A stretch of DNA of 64,000 bases from Pseudomonas lini (GTDB taxonomy: Bacteria; Pseudomonadota; Gammaproteobacteria; Pseudomonadales; Pseudomonadaceae): the NCBI RefSeq assembly GCF_964063345.1, contig NZ_OZ061318.1:4216001-4280000 (forward strand), in the 5' to 3' direction. Positions within the stretch are counted from its first letter, which is position 1. Each line of letters opens with the position of its first letter. Made by a program: the position numbers and the translations under genes. Below, in pieces: positions 1-8,651 of this stretch. Below the pieces are notes generated by a model. The model saw nothing but the letters and a program-made list of their open reading frames with translations, ran no database searches and had not been told where the DNA came from.

Positions 1-1231
1 GCGGTGTCGTTGAGGTTGTTGACGTCCTTGCGCCGCAACACCTTGCTGCCCTCAACCTTGAACAGTGGCGAGAAATTGCCTGCCGGGTTCAGTACTGCTT
101 GCAGGTCGGGCAGTCTTTTCAACGCAGCAAAACTGCCGGCTGATGGAGCCGTGCCGCTGAGGTACGCCGCGAACACTTCATCCGCCGACACCTGAACCGC
201 TTGATTCACTTGGGCGCGATTGGCGCTGTCGATAGCGTCGAAGTAGCGCTTGTCGCCGTAGGCGTGCCAGCGTTCGCCGTTGCCGTTGCTCACATTGAGG
301 CCGAACTTGCTGTCTTCATCGTGCATGAAACGGGTAATCAACGAACCGAGATCACTGGGCGTGACCACCGCCGCCAACTGTTTGCGTGGCACTCGTAAAT
401 GGCCGGCGGAATACAGGTCGGTCAGGTAGTGATCGGCAAAAGCGTTCATCGCATAGGCCAGCTCCAACTGCTTTTCATCGCCGCTGTTGTGGGCCAGCAC
501 CGCTTGTTGCAGCGCGGCGGCGTGGCCGGCGATGTAGGCCAGAAGTGCCCATTCGGCAAAGTGGTCGGCATTGTTGGCGGCCAGCTTCAGATAACGCCCC
601 AAAGGGAACAGCGCCGAGACGAAACTGCCGCCGCCAGTGATCTTGTTCCACTCTTCCGACAACGTATCACCGAGGGCGTCATAAGCTTCGTGAGGTTGTT
701 TACCGTCCCTGATCGCTTGATTGATGGCGGCGATTTCCTTCTGCATGACGCCGAGGATCAACTTCGCCTCGGCGTTTGAGGCCGGCAGTACCGCCAGGGA
801 GTTGAAGGCGTTGGTAAAGCGCTGGATTCGGTCCGCTGCTGTTGAGCCTTCGCAGATCGGTTGGTCGGGAATTCCATAAAAATCACCCCCCAGCGCAATC
901 ACTTGTCCATAGGTCAATGCCAGGCCATTGGGCAGGTGCAACTCCACCTGCGAGGCCGGTATGGCAGGTGCATCCTTGACGAAGCGCAGCAGGGTGCTGT
1001 CGCCGATCGCGGTATGTTCTGCACCCTCAAACCTCAACTGGGGCGCGCCTTTCAGCGATTTTTCGGCAGCGGGCCTCGGCGTTGATGTTTGAGGCCGTGA
1101 TGGCTGCCGGCGGTGAGTTTAAGCGTGTCGACATCGCCAGAAAGGGCGATGCCGTGCTCGGTAAAAAGATCATCCAGATCGGCAATGACCTGTTTCAGGT
1201 TTTCCTTCGGTTTTGCGTGTAGACCTGACAT
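1..1231 (-). pseudogene. phospholipase C-like protein, frameshifted, cut by window edge
   Basis: The start ATG at 1231 has a GGAG six bases upstream. The first frame gives 59 residues (MSGLHAKPKENLKQ...) and stops at 1052-1054. The rest of the protein continues in the -1 frame, open from about 1125 to the left edge, and reads ...LKGAPQLRFEGAEHT. The shift can be placed at an A5 run just before the stop. The downstream part has two His/Asp-rich helices, HFAEWALLAYIAGH (near 521-562) and NAFADHYLTDLYSAGH (near 400-445), which I associate with zinc-dependent phospholipase C-like enzymes of P. fluorescens. No signal peptide is seen. The family call comes from memory of these motifs. The shift may be a real mutation, a sequencing error or programmed. 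Confidence 0.6.
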
Positions 1232-1271
1232 TTCTAGCTCCTTGATATGTCGTAGGTAGAATCAAATTTAA

Positions 1272-1287
1272 CTGTATGCATATACAG
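1272..1287. promoter_or_regulatory. LexA (SOS) box
   Basis: CTGTATGCATATACAG matches the gamma-proteobacterial LexA consensus CTGT-N8-ACAG, with perfect six-base arms CTGTAT/ATACAG around GCAT. It lies at the predicted transcription start of the minus-strand phospholipase-like gene (about +2 to +17 from the -10 at 1296-1301) and 41 bases before its ATG, a typical place for LexA repression. It is about 180 bases from kdgD and upstream of that promoter, so the phospholipase gene is the likelier target. Confidence 0.65.
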
Positions 1288-1295
1288 CTGTTTGG

Positions 1296-1323
1296 ATCGT
1301 AGATGAGATCTTTCCTACGTCAA
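1296..1323 (-). promoter_or_regulatory. sigma-70-type promoter of the phospholipase-like gene
   Basis: On the minus strand TTGACG (1323-1318) is followed after 16 bases by TACGAT (1301-1296), a reasonable -35/-10 pair. The LexA-type palindrome sits just downstream. This is inferred from pattern only. Confidence 0.4.
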
Positions 1324-1371
1324 GGAATTACCTTTTCCGACGCAATTTTTGAGTGCAGCGATGAAATGCAG

Positions 1372-1399
1372 TTGACGGCTGTATTTTAAGTTGTACGAT
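1372..1399 (+). promoter_or_regulatory. sigma-70-type promoter of kdgD
   Basis: TTGACG (1372-1377) and TACGAT (1394-1399) are spaced by 16 bases and precede the kdgD start by about 65 bases. The -10 lies inside the palindrome at 1389-1410, which suggests repression of this promoter. Confidence 0.45.
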
Positions 1400-1410
1400 G
1401 ACCTACAACT
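1389..1410. promoter_or_regulatory. operator-like inverted repeat over the kdgD promoter
   Basis: AGTTGTA and TACAACT form perfect seven-base arms around eight bases. Palindromes of the TTGTA...TACAA kind are typical of GntR/FadR-type repressors, many of which control sugar-acid genes. It covers the predicted -10 of kdgD. No regulator gene is in the window, so the protein that binds is not known. Confidence 0.5.
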
Positions 1411-1465
1411 TCGGCGAAGGCTGAACGGTTTTCTCACACAACGTTGCTTCCAGGGTGTTCGAATA

Positions 1466-2377
1466 ATGAATCCACAAGAACTGAAGTCCATCCTCTCTTC
1501 CGGCCTGCTGTCGTTCCCGGTCACCGACTTCAATGCTCAGGGCGATTTCCATCGCGCGGGCTACATCAAACGTCTCGAATGGCTGGCCCCATACGGCGCC
1601 TCGGCATTGTTCGCCGCCGGCGGCACCGGTGAGTTCTTCTCTCTGGCGGCCAGCGAATATTCGGAAATCATCAAGACTGCCGTCGACACCTGCGCTACCA
1701 GCGTGCCGATCCTGGCCGGTGTCGGTGGCGCAACTCGTCAAGCCATCGAATACGCTCAAGAAGCCGAGCGTTTGGGCGCCAAAGGCCTGTTGCTGCTGCC
1801 GCACTACCTGACCGAAGCCAGCCAGGACGGTGTTGCCGACCACGTTGAAGCGGTATGCAAATCGGTAAAAATCGGCGTGGTGGTTTACAACCGCAACGTC
1901 TGCCGCCTGACCGCTCCTTTGCTGGAACGTCTGGCTGAGCGCTGCCCGAACCTGATCGGTTACAAGGATGGCCTGGGCGATATCGAGCTGATGGTGTCGA
2001 TCCGTCGCCGCCTCGGTGATCGCTTCAGCTACCTGGGCGGTTTGCCGACCGCTGAAGTCTACGCCGCGGCTTACAAGGCGCTGGGCGTGCCGGTGTACTC
2101 CTCGGCGGTGTTCAACTTCATTCCGAAAACCGCGATGGATTTCTACCACGCGATCGCTCGCGAAGATCACGCCACCGTCGGCAAGATCATCGACGACTTC
2201 TTCCTGCCGTACCTGGACATCCGTAACCGCAAGGCCGGTTACGCCGTGAGCATCGTCAAGGCCGGGGCAAAAATTGCCGGTTATGACGCAGGCCCTGTGC
2301 GTGCACCGCTGACCGATCTGACGGGCGAAGAGTACGAAATGCTCGCCGCGCTGATCGACAAGCAAGGTGCTCAGTAA
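1466..2377 (+). CDS. kdgD: 5-dehydro-4-deoxyglucarate dehydratase
   Basis: Converts 5-keto-4-deoxyglucarate to 2-oxoglutarate semialdehyde with loss of water and CO2 in cytoplasmic glucarate/galactarate breakdown. The 303-residue protein is a dihydrodipicolinate synthase-type TIM barrel: GGTGEF near residues 52-57, Tyr141 (VVVYNRN) and the Schiff-base Lys167 (LIGYKDG). I chose the ATG at 1466, which gives [10 protein letters not shown] and the usual family length; the longer reading from a TTG at 1391 runs through the promoter. The ribosome site is weak (AGGG about ten bases upstream). It is first in a cluster with the semialdehyde dehydrogenase that takes its product. A hairpin terminator follows it, so downstream expression may be reduced. 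Confidence 0.93.
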   Translation: MNPQELKSILSSGLLSFPVTDFNAQGDFHRAGYIKRLEWLAPYGASALFAAGGTGEFFSLAASEYSEIIKTAVDTCATSVPILAGVGGATRQAIEYAQEAERLGAKGLLLLPHYLTEASQDGVADHVEAVCKSVKIGVVVYNRNVCRLTAPLLERLAERCPNLIGYKDGLGDIELMVSIRRRLGDRFSYLGGLPTAEVYAAAYKALGVPVYSSAVFNFIPKTAMDFYHAIAREDHATVGKIIDDFFLPYLDIRNRKAGYAVSIVKAGAKIAGYDAGPVRAPLTDLTGEEYEMLAALIDKQGAQ

Positions 2378-2394
2378 CACCCCACAAAACCAGG

Positions 2395-2419
2395 GCCGCT
2401 GAGCAATCAGCGGCTTTTT
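2395..2419 (+). terminator. intrinsic terminator between kdgD and the dehydrogenase gene
   Basis: GCCGCTGA, loop GCAA, TCAGCGGC, then five T. The GCAA loop and T run make it a clear rho-independent terminator. It probably lowers expression of the downstream gene relative to kdgD. Confidence 0.75.
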
Positions 2420-2449
2420 GCGTGAGGACTTCTTTTAAAGGAGCAGCCC

Positions 2450-3895
2450 GTGGCTGATTCAAAGCGTTTCAATAACTACATCAACGGCGAATGGGTGGCG
2501 GGCAGTGATTACTGCGCCAACATCAACCCGTCCGAGCTGACCGATACCATCGGCGATTACGCCAAGGCTGATCTGGCTCAGGTCCACGCCGCCATCGACG
2601 CCGCTCGCGCCGCGCTCCCGGCCTGGTCCACTTCGGGCATTCAGGCACGTCACGATTCACTGGATAAAGTCGGTACTGAAATCCTCGCCCGTCGCGAAGA
2701 ACTCGGCACCTTGCTGGCCCGGGAAGAGGGCAAGACCCTGCCCGAAGCCATCGGCGAAGTGACTCGCGCCGGCAACATCTTCAAGTTCTTCGCCGGTGAG
2801 TGCCTGCGCCTGTCCGGCGACTATTTGCCGTCGGTGCGTCCGGGCGTCAACGTTGAAGTGACCCGCGAAGCGCTCGGGGTGGTCGGCCTGATCACCCCGT
2901 GGAACTTCCCGATCGCGATCCCGGCGTGGAAAATCGCTCCGGCTCTGGCTTACGGCAACTGCGTCGTCCTGAAACCTGCTGATCTGGTGCCGGGCTGTGC
3001 CTGGGCGCTGGCGGAAATCATCTCCCGCGCAGGCTTCCCGGCCGGCGTGTTCAACCTGGTGATGGGCAGCGGTCGCGTGGTTGGCGATGCGCTGGTGCAG
3101 AGCCCGAAAGTTGATGGCATCAGCTTCACCGGTTCCGTGGGCGTGGGTCGCCAGATCGCTGTTAGCTGCGTGTCGCGTCAGGCCAAGGTTCAGCTGGAAA
3201 TGGGCGGCAAGAACCCGCAGATCATTCTGGATGACGCCGACCTCAAGCAAGCGGTCGAGCTGTCGGTACAGAGCGCTTTCTACTCCACCGGCCAGCGTTG
3301 CACCGCGTCGAGCCGCTTCATCGTTACTGCCGGGATTCACGACAAATTCGTCGAAGCCATGGCCGAGCGCATGAAGTCGATCAAGGTCGGCCACGCGCTG
3401 AAAACCGGCACTGATATCGGTCCGGTCGTCTCGCAGGCTCAGCTTGAACAAGACATGAAGTACATCGACATCGGCCAGTCCGAAGGTGCGCGTCTGGTCA
3501 GCGGCGGTGGTCTGGTGACGTGCGACACCGAAGGCTACTTCCTCGCCCCAACGCTGTTTGCCGACAGCGACGCTGCGATGCGTATCAGTCGCGAAGAGAT
3601 CTTCGGCCCGGTGGCCAACATCGTTCGCGTCGCCGATTACGAGGCGGCGCTGGCCATGGCCAACGACACCGAATTCGGTCTGTCGGCGGGCATCGCTACC
3701 ACGTCGCTGAAGTATGCCAACCACTTCAAGCGCCACTCCCAGGCCGGGATGGTGATGGTCAACCTGCCGACCGCCGGCGTGGATTACCACGTTCCGTTTG
3801 GTGGGCGTAAAGGTTCATCCTATGGATCACGTGAGCAAGGTCGCTATGCGCAAGAGTTTTACACGGTCGTGAAGACCAGCTACATCGGTTCGTAA
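2450..3895 (+). CDS. 2-oxoglutarate semialdehyde dehydrogenase (aldehyde dehydrogenase family)
   Basis: Oxidises 2-oxoglutarate semialdehyde to 2-oxoglutarate with NAD(P)+, the last step of the glucarate/galactarate pathway. The 481-residue protein has the ALDH pattern: PWNFP with Asn152, catalytic Glu250 in LEMGGKN and the nucleophile Cys284 in GQRCTAS. It starts at a GTG preceded by AAGGAG, and no ATG nearby fits better. The substrate is inferred from its place directly after kdgD; similar enzymes oxidise succinate semialdehyde or other aldehydes. A REP element separates it from the transporter gene. Confidence 0.88.
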   Translation: MADSKRFNNYINGEWVAGSDYCANINPSELTDTIGDYAKADLAQVHAAIDAARAALPAWSTSGIQARHDSLDKVGTEILARREELGTLLAREEGKTLPEAIGEVTRAGNIFKFFAGECLRLSGDYLPSVRPGVNVEVTREALGVVGLITPWNFPIAIPAWKIAPALAYGNCVVLKPADLVPGCAWALAEIISRAGFPAGVFNLVMGSGRVVGDALVQSPKVDGISFTGSVGVGRQIAVSCVSRQAKVQLEMGGKNPQIILDDADLKQAVELSVQSAFYSTGQRCTASSRFIVTAGIHDKFVEAMAERMKSIKVGHALKTGTDIGPVVSQAQLEQDMKYIDIGQSEGARLVSGGGLVTCDTEGYFLAPTLFADSDAAMRISREEIFGPVANIVRVADYEAALAMANDTEFGLSAGIATTSLKYANHFKRHSQAGMVMVNLPTAGVDYHVPFGGRKGSSYGSREQGRYAQEFYTVVKTSYIGS

Positions 3896-3920
3896 TGCAA
3901 CACCTGTAGGCACCGGCTTG

Positions 3921-4008
3921 TGTGGGAGCTGGCTTGCCTGCGATAGCATCACCGCGGTGTGACTGACATACCGAGGTGCCTGCATCGCGGGCAAGCCCGG
4001 CTCCCACA
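3921..4008. repeat. REP inverted pair (family A)
   Basis: Two inverted copies of the GTGGGAGC-GGCTTGCC-GCGAT unit flank a 40-base spacer, forming one long hairpin. The left copy is degenerate (gctggcttgcctg). This is the common REPIN type of fluorescent pseudomonads. Confidence 0.85.
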
Positions 4009-4075
4009 TAAAGCGGTTCCCGCATAACAACATGATCACCCGCGCATAAAAATAATCAGTGGGAGTACCTCTACA

Positions 4076-5443
4076 ATGCAATCGACCAAGCCGACTCACG
4101 TCCGCTATTTGATCCTGCTCATGCTGTTCCTGGTGACCACGATCAACTACGCCGACCGGGCCACCATCGCAATCGCCGGCTCCAGCCTGCAAAAAGACCT
4201 CGGCATCGACGCGGTCACCCTCGGTTATATCTTCTCCGCATTCGGTTGGGCCTATGTGGCCGGGCAAATTCCCGGTGGCTGGCTGCTGGACCGTTTCGGT
4301 TCGAAAAAAGTCTATGCGCTAAGTATCTTCACCTGGTCGCTGTTCACCGTGCTGCAGGGCTATGTTGGTGAGTTCGGCATGTCCACGGCGGTGGTTGCGC
4401 TGTTCATGCTGCGCTTTTTGGTGGGCCTGGCCGAAGCGCCATCCTTCCCCGGCAACGCACGCATCGTGGCGGCCTGGTTTCCGACCGCTGAACGCGGGAC
4501 AGCGTCTGCGATCTTCAACTCTGCGCAATATTTCGCCACCGTGTTGTTCGCACCGCTGATGGGCTGGATCGTTTATTCCTTTGGCTGGCAGCATGTGTTC
4601 ATCGTCATGGGCGTAATCGGCATCATCTTCTCGGGGATCTGGCTGAAGGTTATCCACAGCCCGCGCCAACACCCGATGATCAACGACGCCGAGTTCAAGC
4701 ACATCGCCGACAACGGCGGCATGGTCGACATGGACTCGGACAAAGGCAAAGGCAAAAAGGGCGACGGTCCGAAGTGGGATTACATCCGCCAACTGCTCAC
4801 CAACCGCATGATGCTCGGCGTGTATCTGGGCCAGTACTGCATCAACGGCATCACTTACTTCTTCCTCACCTGGTTCCCGGTGTACCTGGTGCAGGAGCGC
4901 GGCATGACCATCCTCAAGGCTGGTTTCATTGCCTCGTTGCCGGCGATCTGCGGGTTTATCGGTGGTGTGCTTGGCGGGGTGATTTCCGATTACCTGCTGC
5001 GTAAAGGCCATTCGCTGACCTTCGCCCGCAAGGCGCCGATCATCGCTGGCTTGCTGGTTTCCAGTAGCATCGTGGCTTGCAACTATGTAGACGTTGAATG
5101 GATGGTCGTTGGCTTCATGGCCTTGGCATTCTTCGGCAAAGGCGTCGGTGCGTTGGGCTGGGCGGTGGTGTCCGATACTTCGCCGAAACAGATCGCCGGT
5201 CTCAGCGGTGGCTTGTTCAACACCTTCGGCAACATCGCGTCGATCACCACGCCGATCGTTATCGGTTACATCATCAGCTCCACCGGCTCGTTTAAATGGG
5301 CGCTGGTGTTCGTCGGTTGCAACGCGCTGGTGGCAGTATTCAGCTATCTGGTGATCGTTGGCCCGATCAAGCGTGTAGTGCTCAAAGAGCCGCCAGTCAG
5401 CGGTCCTGAAACCAACAATAAGTTATCTGAAGCGCATTCCTGA
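4076..5443 (+). CDS. gudP: MFS transporter, glucarate/galactarate uptake (GudP type)
   Basis: Inner-membrane proton symporter for aldaric acids. The 455-residue protein has about twelve membrane segments and the anion:cation symporter signature region [12 protein letters not shown] near residues 22-33, with a charged KGKGKKGDG loop between the two halves. GGGAG precedes the ATG by about ten bases. It lies eleven bases upstream of garD, so the two are surely co-transcribed. The substrate is inferred from the neighbours: kdgD, the semialdehyde dehydrogenase and garD together degrade galactarate. Confidence 0.85.
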   Translation: MQSTKPTHVRYLILLMLFLVTTINYADRATIAIAGSSLQKDLGIDAVTLGYIFSAFGWAYVAGQIPGGWLLDRFGSKKVYALSIFTWSLFTVLQGYVGEFGMSTAVVALFMLRFLVGLAEAPSFPGNARIVAAWFPTAERGTASAIFNSAQYFATVLFAPLMGWIVYSFGWQHVFIVMGVIGIIFSGIWLKVIHSPRQHPMINDAEFKHIADNGGMVDMDSDKGKGKKGDGPKWDYIRQLLTNRMMLGVYLGQYCINGITYFFLTWFPVYLVQERGMTILKAGFIASLPAICGFIGGVLGGVISDYLLRKGHSLTFARKAPIIAGLLVSSSIVACNYVDVEWMVVGFMALAFFGKGVGALGWAVVSDTSPKQIAGLSGGLFNTFGNIASITTPIVIGYIISSTGSFKWALVFVGCNALVAVFSYLVIVGPIKRVVLKEPPVSGPETNNKLSEAHS

Positions 5444-5454
5444 GGAGCGGCGTC

Positions 5455-7008
5455 ATGCAGTTGATTGAACATTCCGACTCGCCGCGCTACATCCGCCTGC
5501 ACGAGCGGGACAATGTGGTGATCGTGGTCAACGATCAGGGCGTTCCGGCCGGCACTGAATTCCCCGATGGCCTGGTCACCGTGGATTTCGTGCCGCAGAG
5601 CCACAAGGTCACGCTCGAGGATATTCCCGAAGGCGGCCAGGTGATTCGTTACGGCCAGACGATTGGCTACGCATTGCAGCCGATTCCTCGCGGCAGCTGG
5701 GTCAAGGAAGATCAACTGCGCATGCCGACCGCGCCACCGCTGGACAGCCTGCCGCTGTCCACCGAAGTGCCGGCCGCGCAGGCACCGCTGGAAGGCTTCA
5801 CCTTTGAGGGTTATCGCAACGCCGACGGCACCGTCGGCACGCGCAACATTCTGGGTATCACCACCACCGTGCAATGCGTCACTGGGGTGTTGGATCACGC
5901 GGTGAAGCGCATCAAGGACGAGTTGCTGCCCAAGTATCCGCACGTCGATGACGTGGTGGCGCTGACCCACAGTTACGGCTGCGGCGTGGCGATCACCGCC
6001 ACCGACGCGTACATCCCGATTCGTACCGTGCGCAACTTGGCACGCAATCCGAACCTGGGTGGCGAAGCGCTGGTGATCAGCCTGGGCTGCGAGAAATTGC
6101 AGGCCGGGCAGGTGATGCACGAGAACGACAGTTCGGTGGATTTGAGCGATCCGTGGTTGTACCGCTTGCAGGATTCCAGTCACGGTTTTACCGAGATGAT
6201 CGAGCAGATCATGGCGCTGGCCGAGACTCGTTTGAAGAAGCTCGATCTGCGTCGCCGGGAAACCGTGCCGGCGTCCGAACTGATCCTCGGCATGCAGTGC
6301 GGCGGCAGCGATGCGTTCTCTGGCATCACTGCCAACCCGGCGCTCGGCTATGCCTCGGACCTGTTGTTGCGGGCGGGGGCGACGGTGATGTTTTCCGAAG
6401 TCACCGAAGTGCGTGATGCGATCTACCTGCTGACGTCCCGCGCCGAAACCGAGGAAGTGGCTCAGGAACTGGTGCGGGAAATGGACTGGTACGACCGTTA
6501 CCTGGCCAAGGGCGAAGCGGATCGTAGTGCCAACACCACGCCGGGGAACAAGAAGGGCGGGTTGTCGAACATTGTCGAGAAGTCCTTGGGATCGATCGTC
6601 AAATCCGGCAGCAGCGCGATCAATGGGGTGCTCGGTCCTGGTGAGCGCTTCAAGCGCAAAGGTCTGATTTTCTGCGCGACCCCGGCCAGTGATTTTGTCT
6701 GCGGGACGTTGCAGTTGGCGGCGGGGATGAACCTGCATGTGTTCACCACCGGGCGGGGTACGCCTTATGGGTTGGCGATGGCACCGGTGGTGAAGGTGTC
6801 GACCCGCACAGAGCTGGCGCAACGCTGGCCGGATTTGATCGATATCGATGCCGGGCGGATTGCCACCGGGCGGGCGTCGATTGAGGACCTTGGCTGGGAG
6901 TTGTTCCACTACTACCTGGACGTGGCCAGCGGCAAGAAACAGACGTGGGCGGAGCAGCACAAGCTGCATAACGACATTACCTTGTTCAACCCTGCGCCGA
7001 TCACGTAG
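5455..7008 (+). CDS. garD: galactarate dehydratase
   Basis: Dehydrates meso-galactarate to 5-keto-4-deoxyglucarate, the substrate of KdgD. The 517 residues match the usual length of GarD (about 520). The N-terminal SAF-like domain (about residues 1-90) is followed by the UxaA/altronate dehydratase-type region with [10 protein letters not shown] and [12 protein letters not shown]. The C-terminal part has GRGTPYG. GAGGAG stands seven bases before the ATG. No glucarate dehydratase (gudD) is present in the window, so this cluster as seen handles galactarate; the shared lower pathway would also serve glucarate. Confidence 0.93.
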   Translation: MQLIEHSDSPRYIRLHERDNVVIVVNDQGVPAGTEFPDGLVTVDFVPQSHKVTLEDIPEGGQVIRYGQTIGYALQPIPRGSWVKEDQLRMPTAPPLDSLPLSTEVPAAQAPLEGFTFEGYRNADGTVGTRNILGITTTVQCVTGVLDHAVKRIKDELLPKYPHVDDVVALTHSYGCGVAITATDAYIPIRTVRNLARNPNLGGEALVISLGCEKLQAGQVMHENDSSVDLSDPWLYRLQDSSHGFTEMIEQIMALAETRLKKLDLRRRETVPASELILGMQCGGSDAFSGITANPALGYASDLLLRAGATVMFSEVTEVRDAIYLLTSRAETEEVAQELVREMDWYDRYLAKGEADRSANTTPGNKKGGLSNIVEKSLGSIVKSGSSAINGVLGPGERFKRKGLIFCATPASDFVCGTLQLAAGMNLHVFTTGRGTPYGLAMAPVVKVSTRTELAQRWPDLIDIDAGRIATGRASIEDLGWELFHYYLDVASGKKQTWAEQHKLHNDITLFNPAPIT

Positions 7009-7022
7009 ACCGCGTCATCGTT

Positions 7023-7116
7023 CATCGCGGGCAAGCCCGCTCCCACAGGGATCTTCGGTGTTCACCAAATTTGATTAACAACACTGAAACCTGTGGGAGC
7101 GGGCTTGCCCGCGATG
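7023..7116. repeat. REP inverted pair (family A)
   Basis: An inverted pair CATCGCGGGCAAGCCCGCTC ... GAGCGGGCTTGCCCGCGATG with a spacer that is nearly the same as in the element at 8165-8259. The two elements flank the AEC transporter gene. Confidence 0.9.
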
Positions 7117-7192
7117 GCGATCTACCAGACGGCAGGGGACTTGGTGGCTTATCATTAGCCCCCTAACGACGCCCACCCAAGGTTCTCCCGGC

Positions 7193-8134
7193 ATGCTGGC
7201 TATTTTCCTCGAAACCCTGAACATCACCGCGCCGGTGTTTGCCATGCTGTTTCTGGGGGCGCTGCTCAAGCGCATCGACTGGATCAACGACAATTTCATT
7301 CATACCGCGTCGGCCCTGGTGTTCAACGTCACCATGCCGGCGTTGCTGTTTCTGGGCATCTTGCATGCCGACCTGCATGCCGCGCTGCAACCGGCGCTGC
7401 TGATCTATTTCTCGATCGCCACACTGGTATGTTTTGCGATTGCCTGGGGCTGGGCGATCTGGAAATGCCCGCGGGAAGATCGGGGCATCTACACCCAAGG
7501 CGCGTTTCGCGGCAACAACGGCGTTATCGGTCTGGCATTGGCGGCGAGCATGTACGGCGATTACGGGATTTCCCTCGGGGCCATTCTCGCGGCGTTGGTG
7601 ATCCTGTTCTACAACACGCTTTCGACCATCGTGCTGGCGGTCTACAGCCCGGTGATCAAGTCTGACCCCTGGAGCATCTGCAAGAGCGTGATGGTCAACC
7701 CGTTGATCATCAGCGTGTTTGCGGCGGCGCCATTTGCCTATTTCGGAATCGGCTTGCCGGGGTGGCTGGAAAAGTCCGGCCAGTACCTGGCGCAAACCAC
7801 TTTGCCGTTGGCGTTGATCTGTATCGGTGGCACGTTGTCGCTGGCGGCGATGCGCAAAAGCGGCACGATGGCGCTGAGTTCAAGCCTGGTGAAGATGATC
7901 GGCCTGCCGGTGCTGGCGACACTCGGTGCCTGGCTCTGGGGTTTTCGCGGGGCGGAATTGGGGATTCTGTTTCTGTACTTCGGTAGCCCGACCGCCGCAG
8001 CCAGTTTCGTCATGGCTCGGCAGGCTAATGGCAATCATGAACTGGCGGCGGCAATCATCGTGATTACCACGCTGATGGCGGCGGTCACTACCAACGTCGG
8101 GATCTTCTTGTTGCAGTGGGGTGGGTGGATTTAA
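7193..8134 (+). CDS. AEC family transporter (auxin efflux carrier type)
   Basis: Predicted inner-membrane carrier of 313 residues with about ten hydrophobic segments. FRGNNGVIGLALAASMYGDYG near the middle and FGSPTAAASFVMARQ near the C terminus are typical of the AEC (MdcF/YfdV-like) family, which moves small carboxylates or amino-acid-like compounds. The substrate cannot be told from the sequence. It stands alone between two nearly identical REP pairs, downstream of garD and convergent with the next genes. No strong ribosome site is seen before the ATG, so the start is moderately sure. Confidence 0.8.
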   Translation: MLAIFLETLNITAPVFAMLFLGALLKRIDWINDNFIHTASALVFNVTMPALLFLGILHADLHAALQPALLIYFSIATLVCFAIAWGWAIWKCPREDRGIYTQGAFRGNNGVIGLALAASMYGDYGISLGAILAALVILFYNTLSTIVLAVYSPVIKSDPWSICKSVMVNPLIISVFAAAPFAYFGIGLPGWLEKSGQYLAQTTLPLALICIGGTLSLAAMRKSGTMALSSSLVKMIGLPVLATLGAWLWGFRGAELGILFLYFGSPTAAASFVMARQANGNHELAAAIIVITTLMAAVTTNVGIFLLQWGGWI

Positions 8135-8164
8135 CCTCGGGAGCTGTAGTGTTCTCTAGGGCCT

Positions 8165-8259
8165 CATCGCGGGCAAGCCCGCTCCCACAGGGATCTTCGG
8201 TGTGAATGGAATTTGATTAACAACACTGAAACCTGTGGGAGCGGGCTTGCCCGCGAAGG
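8165..8259. repeat. REP inverted pair (family A)
   Basis: Same palindrome pair as at 7023-7116, with a matching spacer (ACAGGGATCTTCGGTGT ... AATTTGATTAACAACACTG). It probably also ends transcription between the convergent AEC and decarboxylase-like genes. Confidence 0.9.
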
Positions 8260-8270
8260 CGTCAGATCAG

Positions 8271-8651
8271 TCACTCAGGCTTCTGGTAGCTATCAATCAC
8301 TTCCTGCGCCGCCCGAAACGCGTCGATCGCCGCCGGCACGCCGGCATACACCGCGCAATGCAGCAGCGCCTCGCGAATTTCTTCCACGGTGCAGCCGTTG
8401 TTCAGCGCACCACGCACGTGACCTTTCAATTCTTGCGGGCACTTCAATGCGGTCAGCGCGGCGAGGGTGATCAGGCTGCGGGTTTTCAGCGGTAGACCTT
8501 CGCGATTCCACACACCACCCCAAGCGTGTTCATTGACGAAGTCCTGCAGCGGCTGAGTGAACTCGGTGGCATTGCCCAATGCGCGGTCGACGAAAGCGTC
8601 GCCCATCACTTGGCGACGGACTTCAACCCCAGCCTTTTTATCAGTGCTCAT
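8271..8651 (-). CDS. carboxymuconolactone decarboxylase family protein
   Basis: The 126-residue protein resembles 4-carboxymuconolactone decarboxylase (PcaC): an all-helical single domain with GVWNREGL, RSLITLAALTAL and EIREALLHCAVYAGVPAAIDAF. PcaC decarboxylates 4-carboxymuconolactone in protocatechuate breakdown, but no other pca gene is near, so the true substrate is open. Its ATG overlaps the stop of the upstream exchanger gene (ATGA), with GAGGGA as ribosome site inside that gene, so translation is coupled. It lacks the Cys-x-x-Cys of AhpD-type members. Confidence 0.82.
   Translation of the reverse strand: MSTDKKAGVEVRRQVMGDAFVDRALGNATEFTQPLQDFVNEHAWGGVWNREGLPLKTRSLITLAALTALKCPQELKGHVRGALNNGCTVEEIREALLHCAVYAGVPAAIDAFRAAQEVIDSYQKPE

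Noticed and set aside
4..1085. Four overlapping plus-strand frames of 63-126 codons
   Set aside because: They overlap one another and lie opposite the phospholipase-like gene, whose minus frame has conserved helices.
1391..1465. Longer kdgD start at a TTG
   Set aside because: It lies within the operator and the -10 box, and adds residues absent from the family.
5344..6969. 541-codon minus-strand frame opposite garD
   Set aside because: Shadow frame; garD on the plus strand is well supported.
7023..8259. REP pairs as a CRISPR array
   Set aside because: Only two units, each itself a long palindrome pair, more than 1 kb apart with a gene between, and no cas genes.
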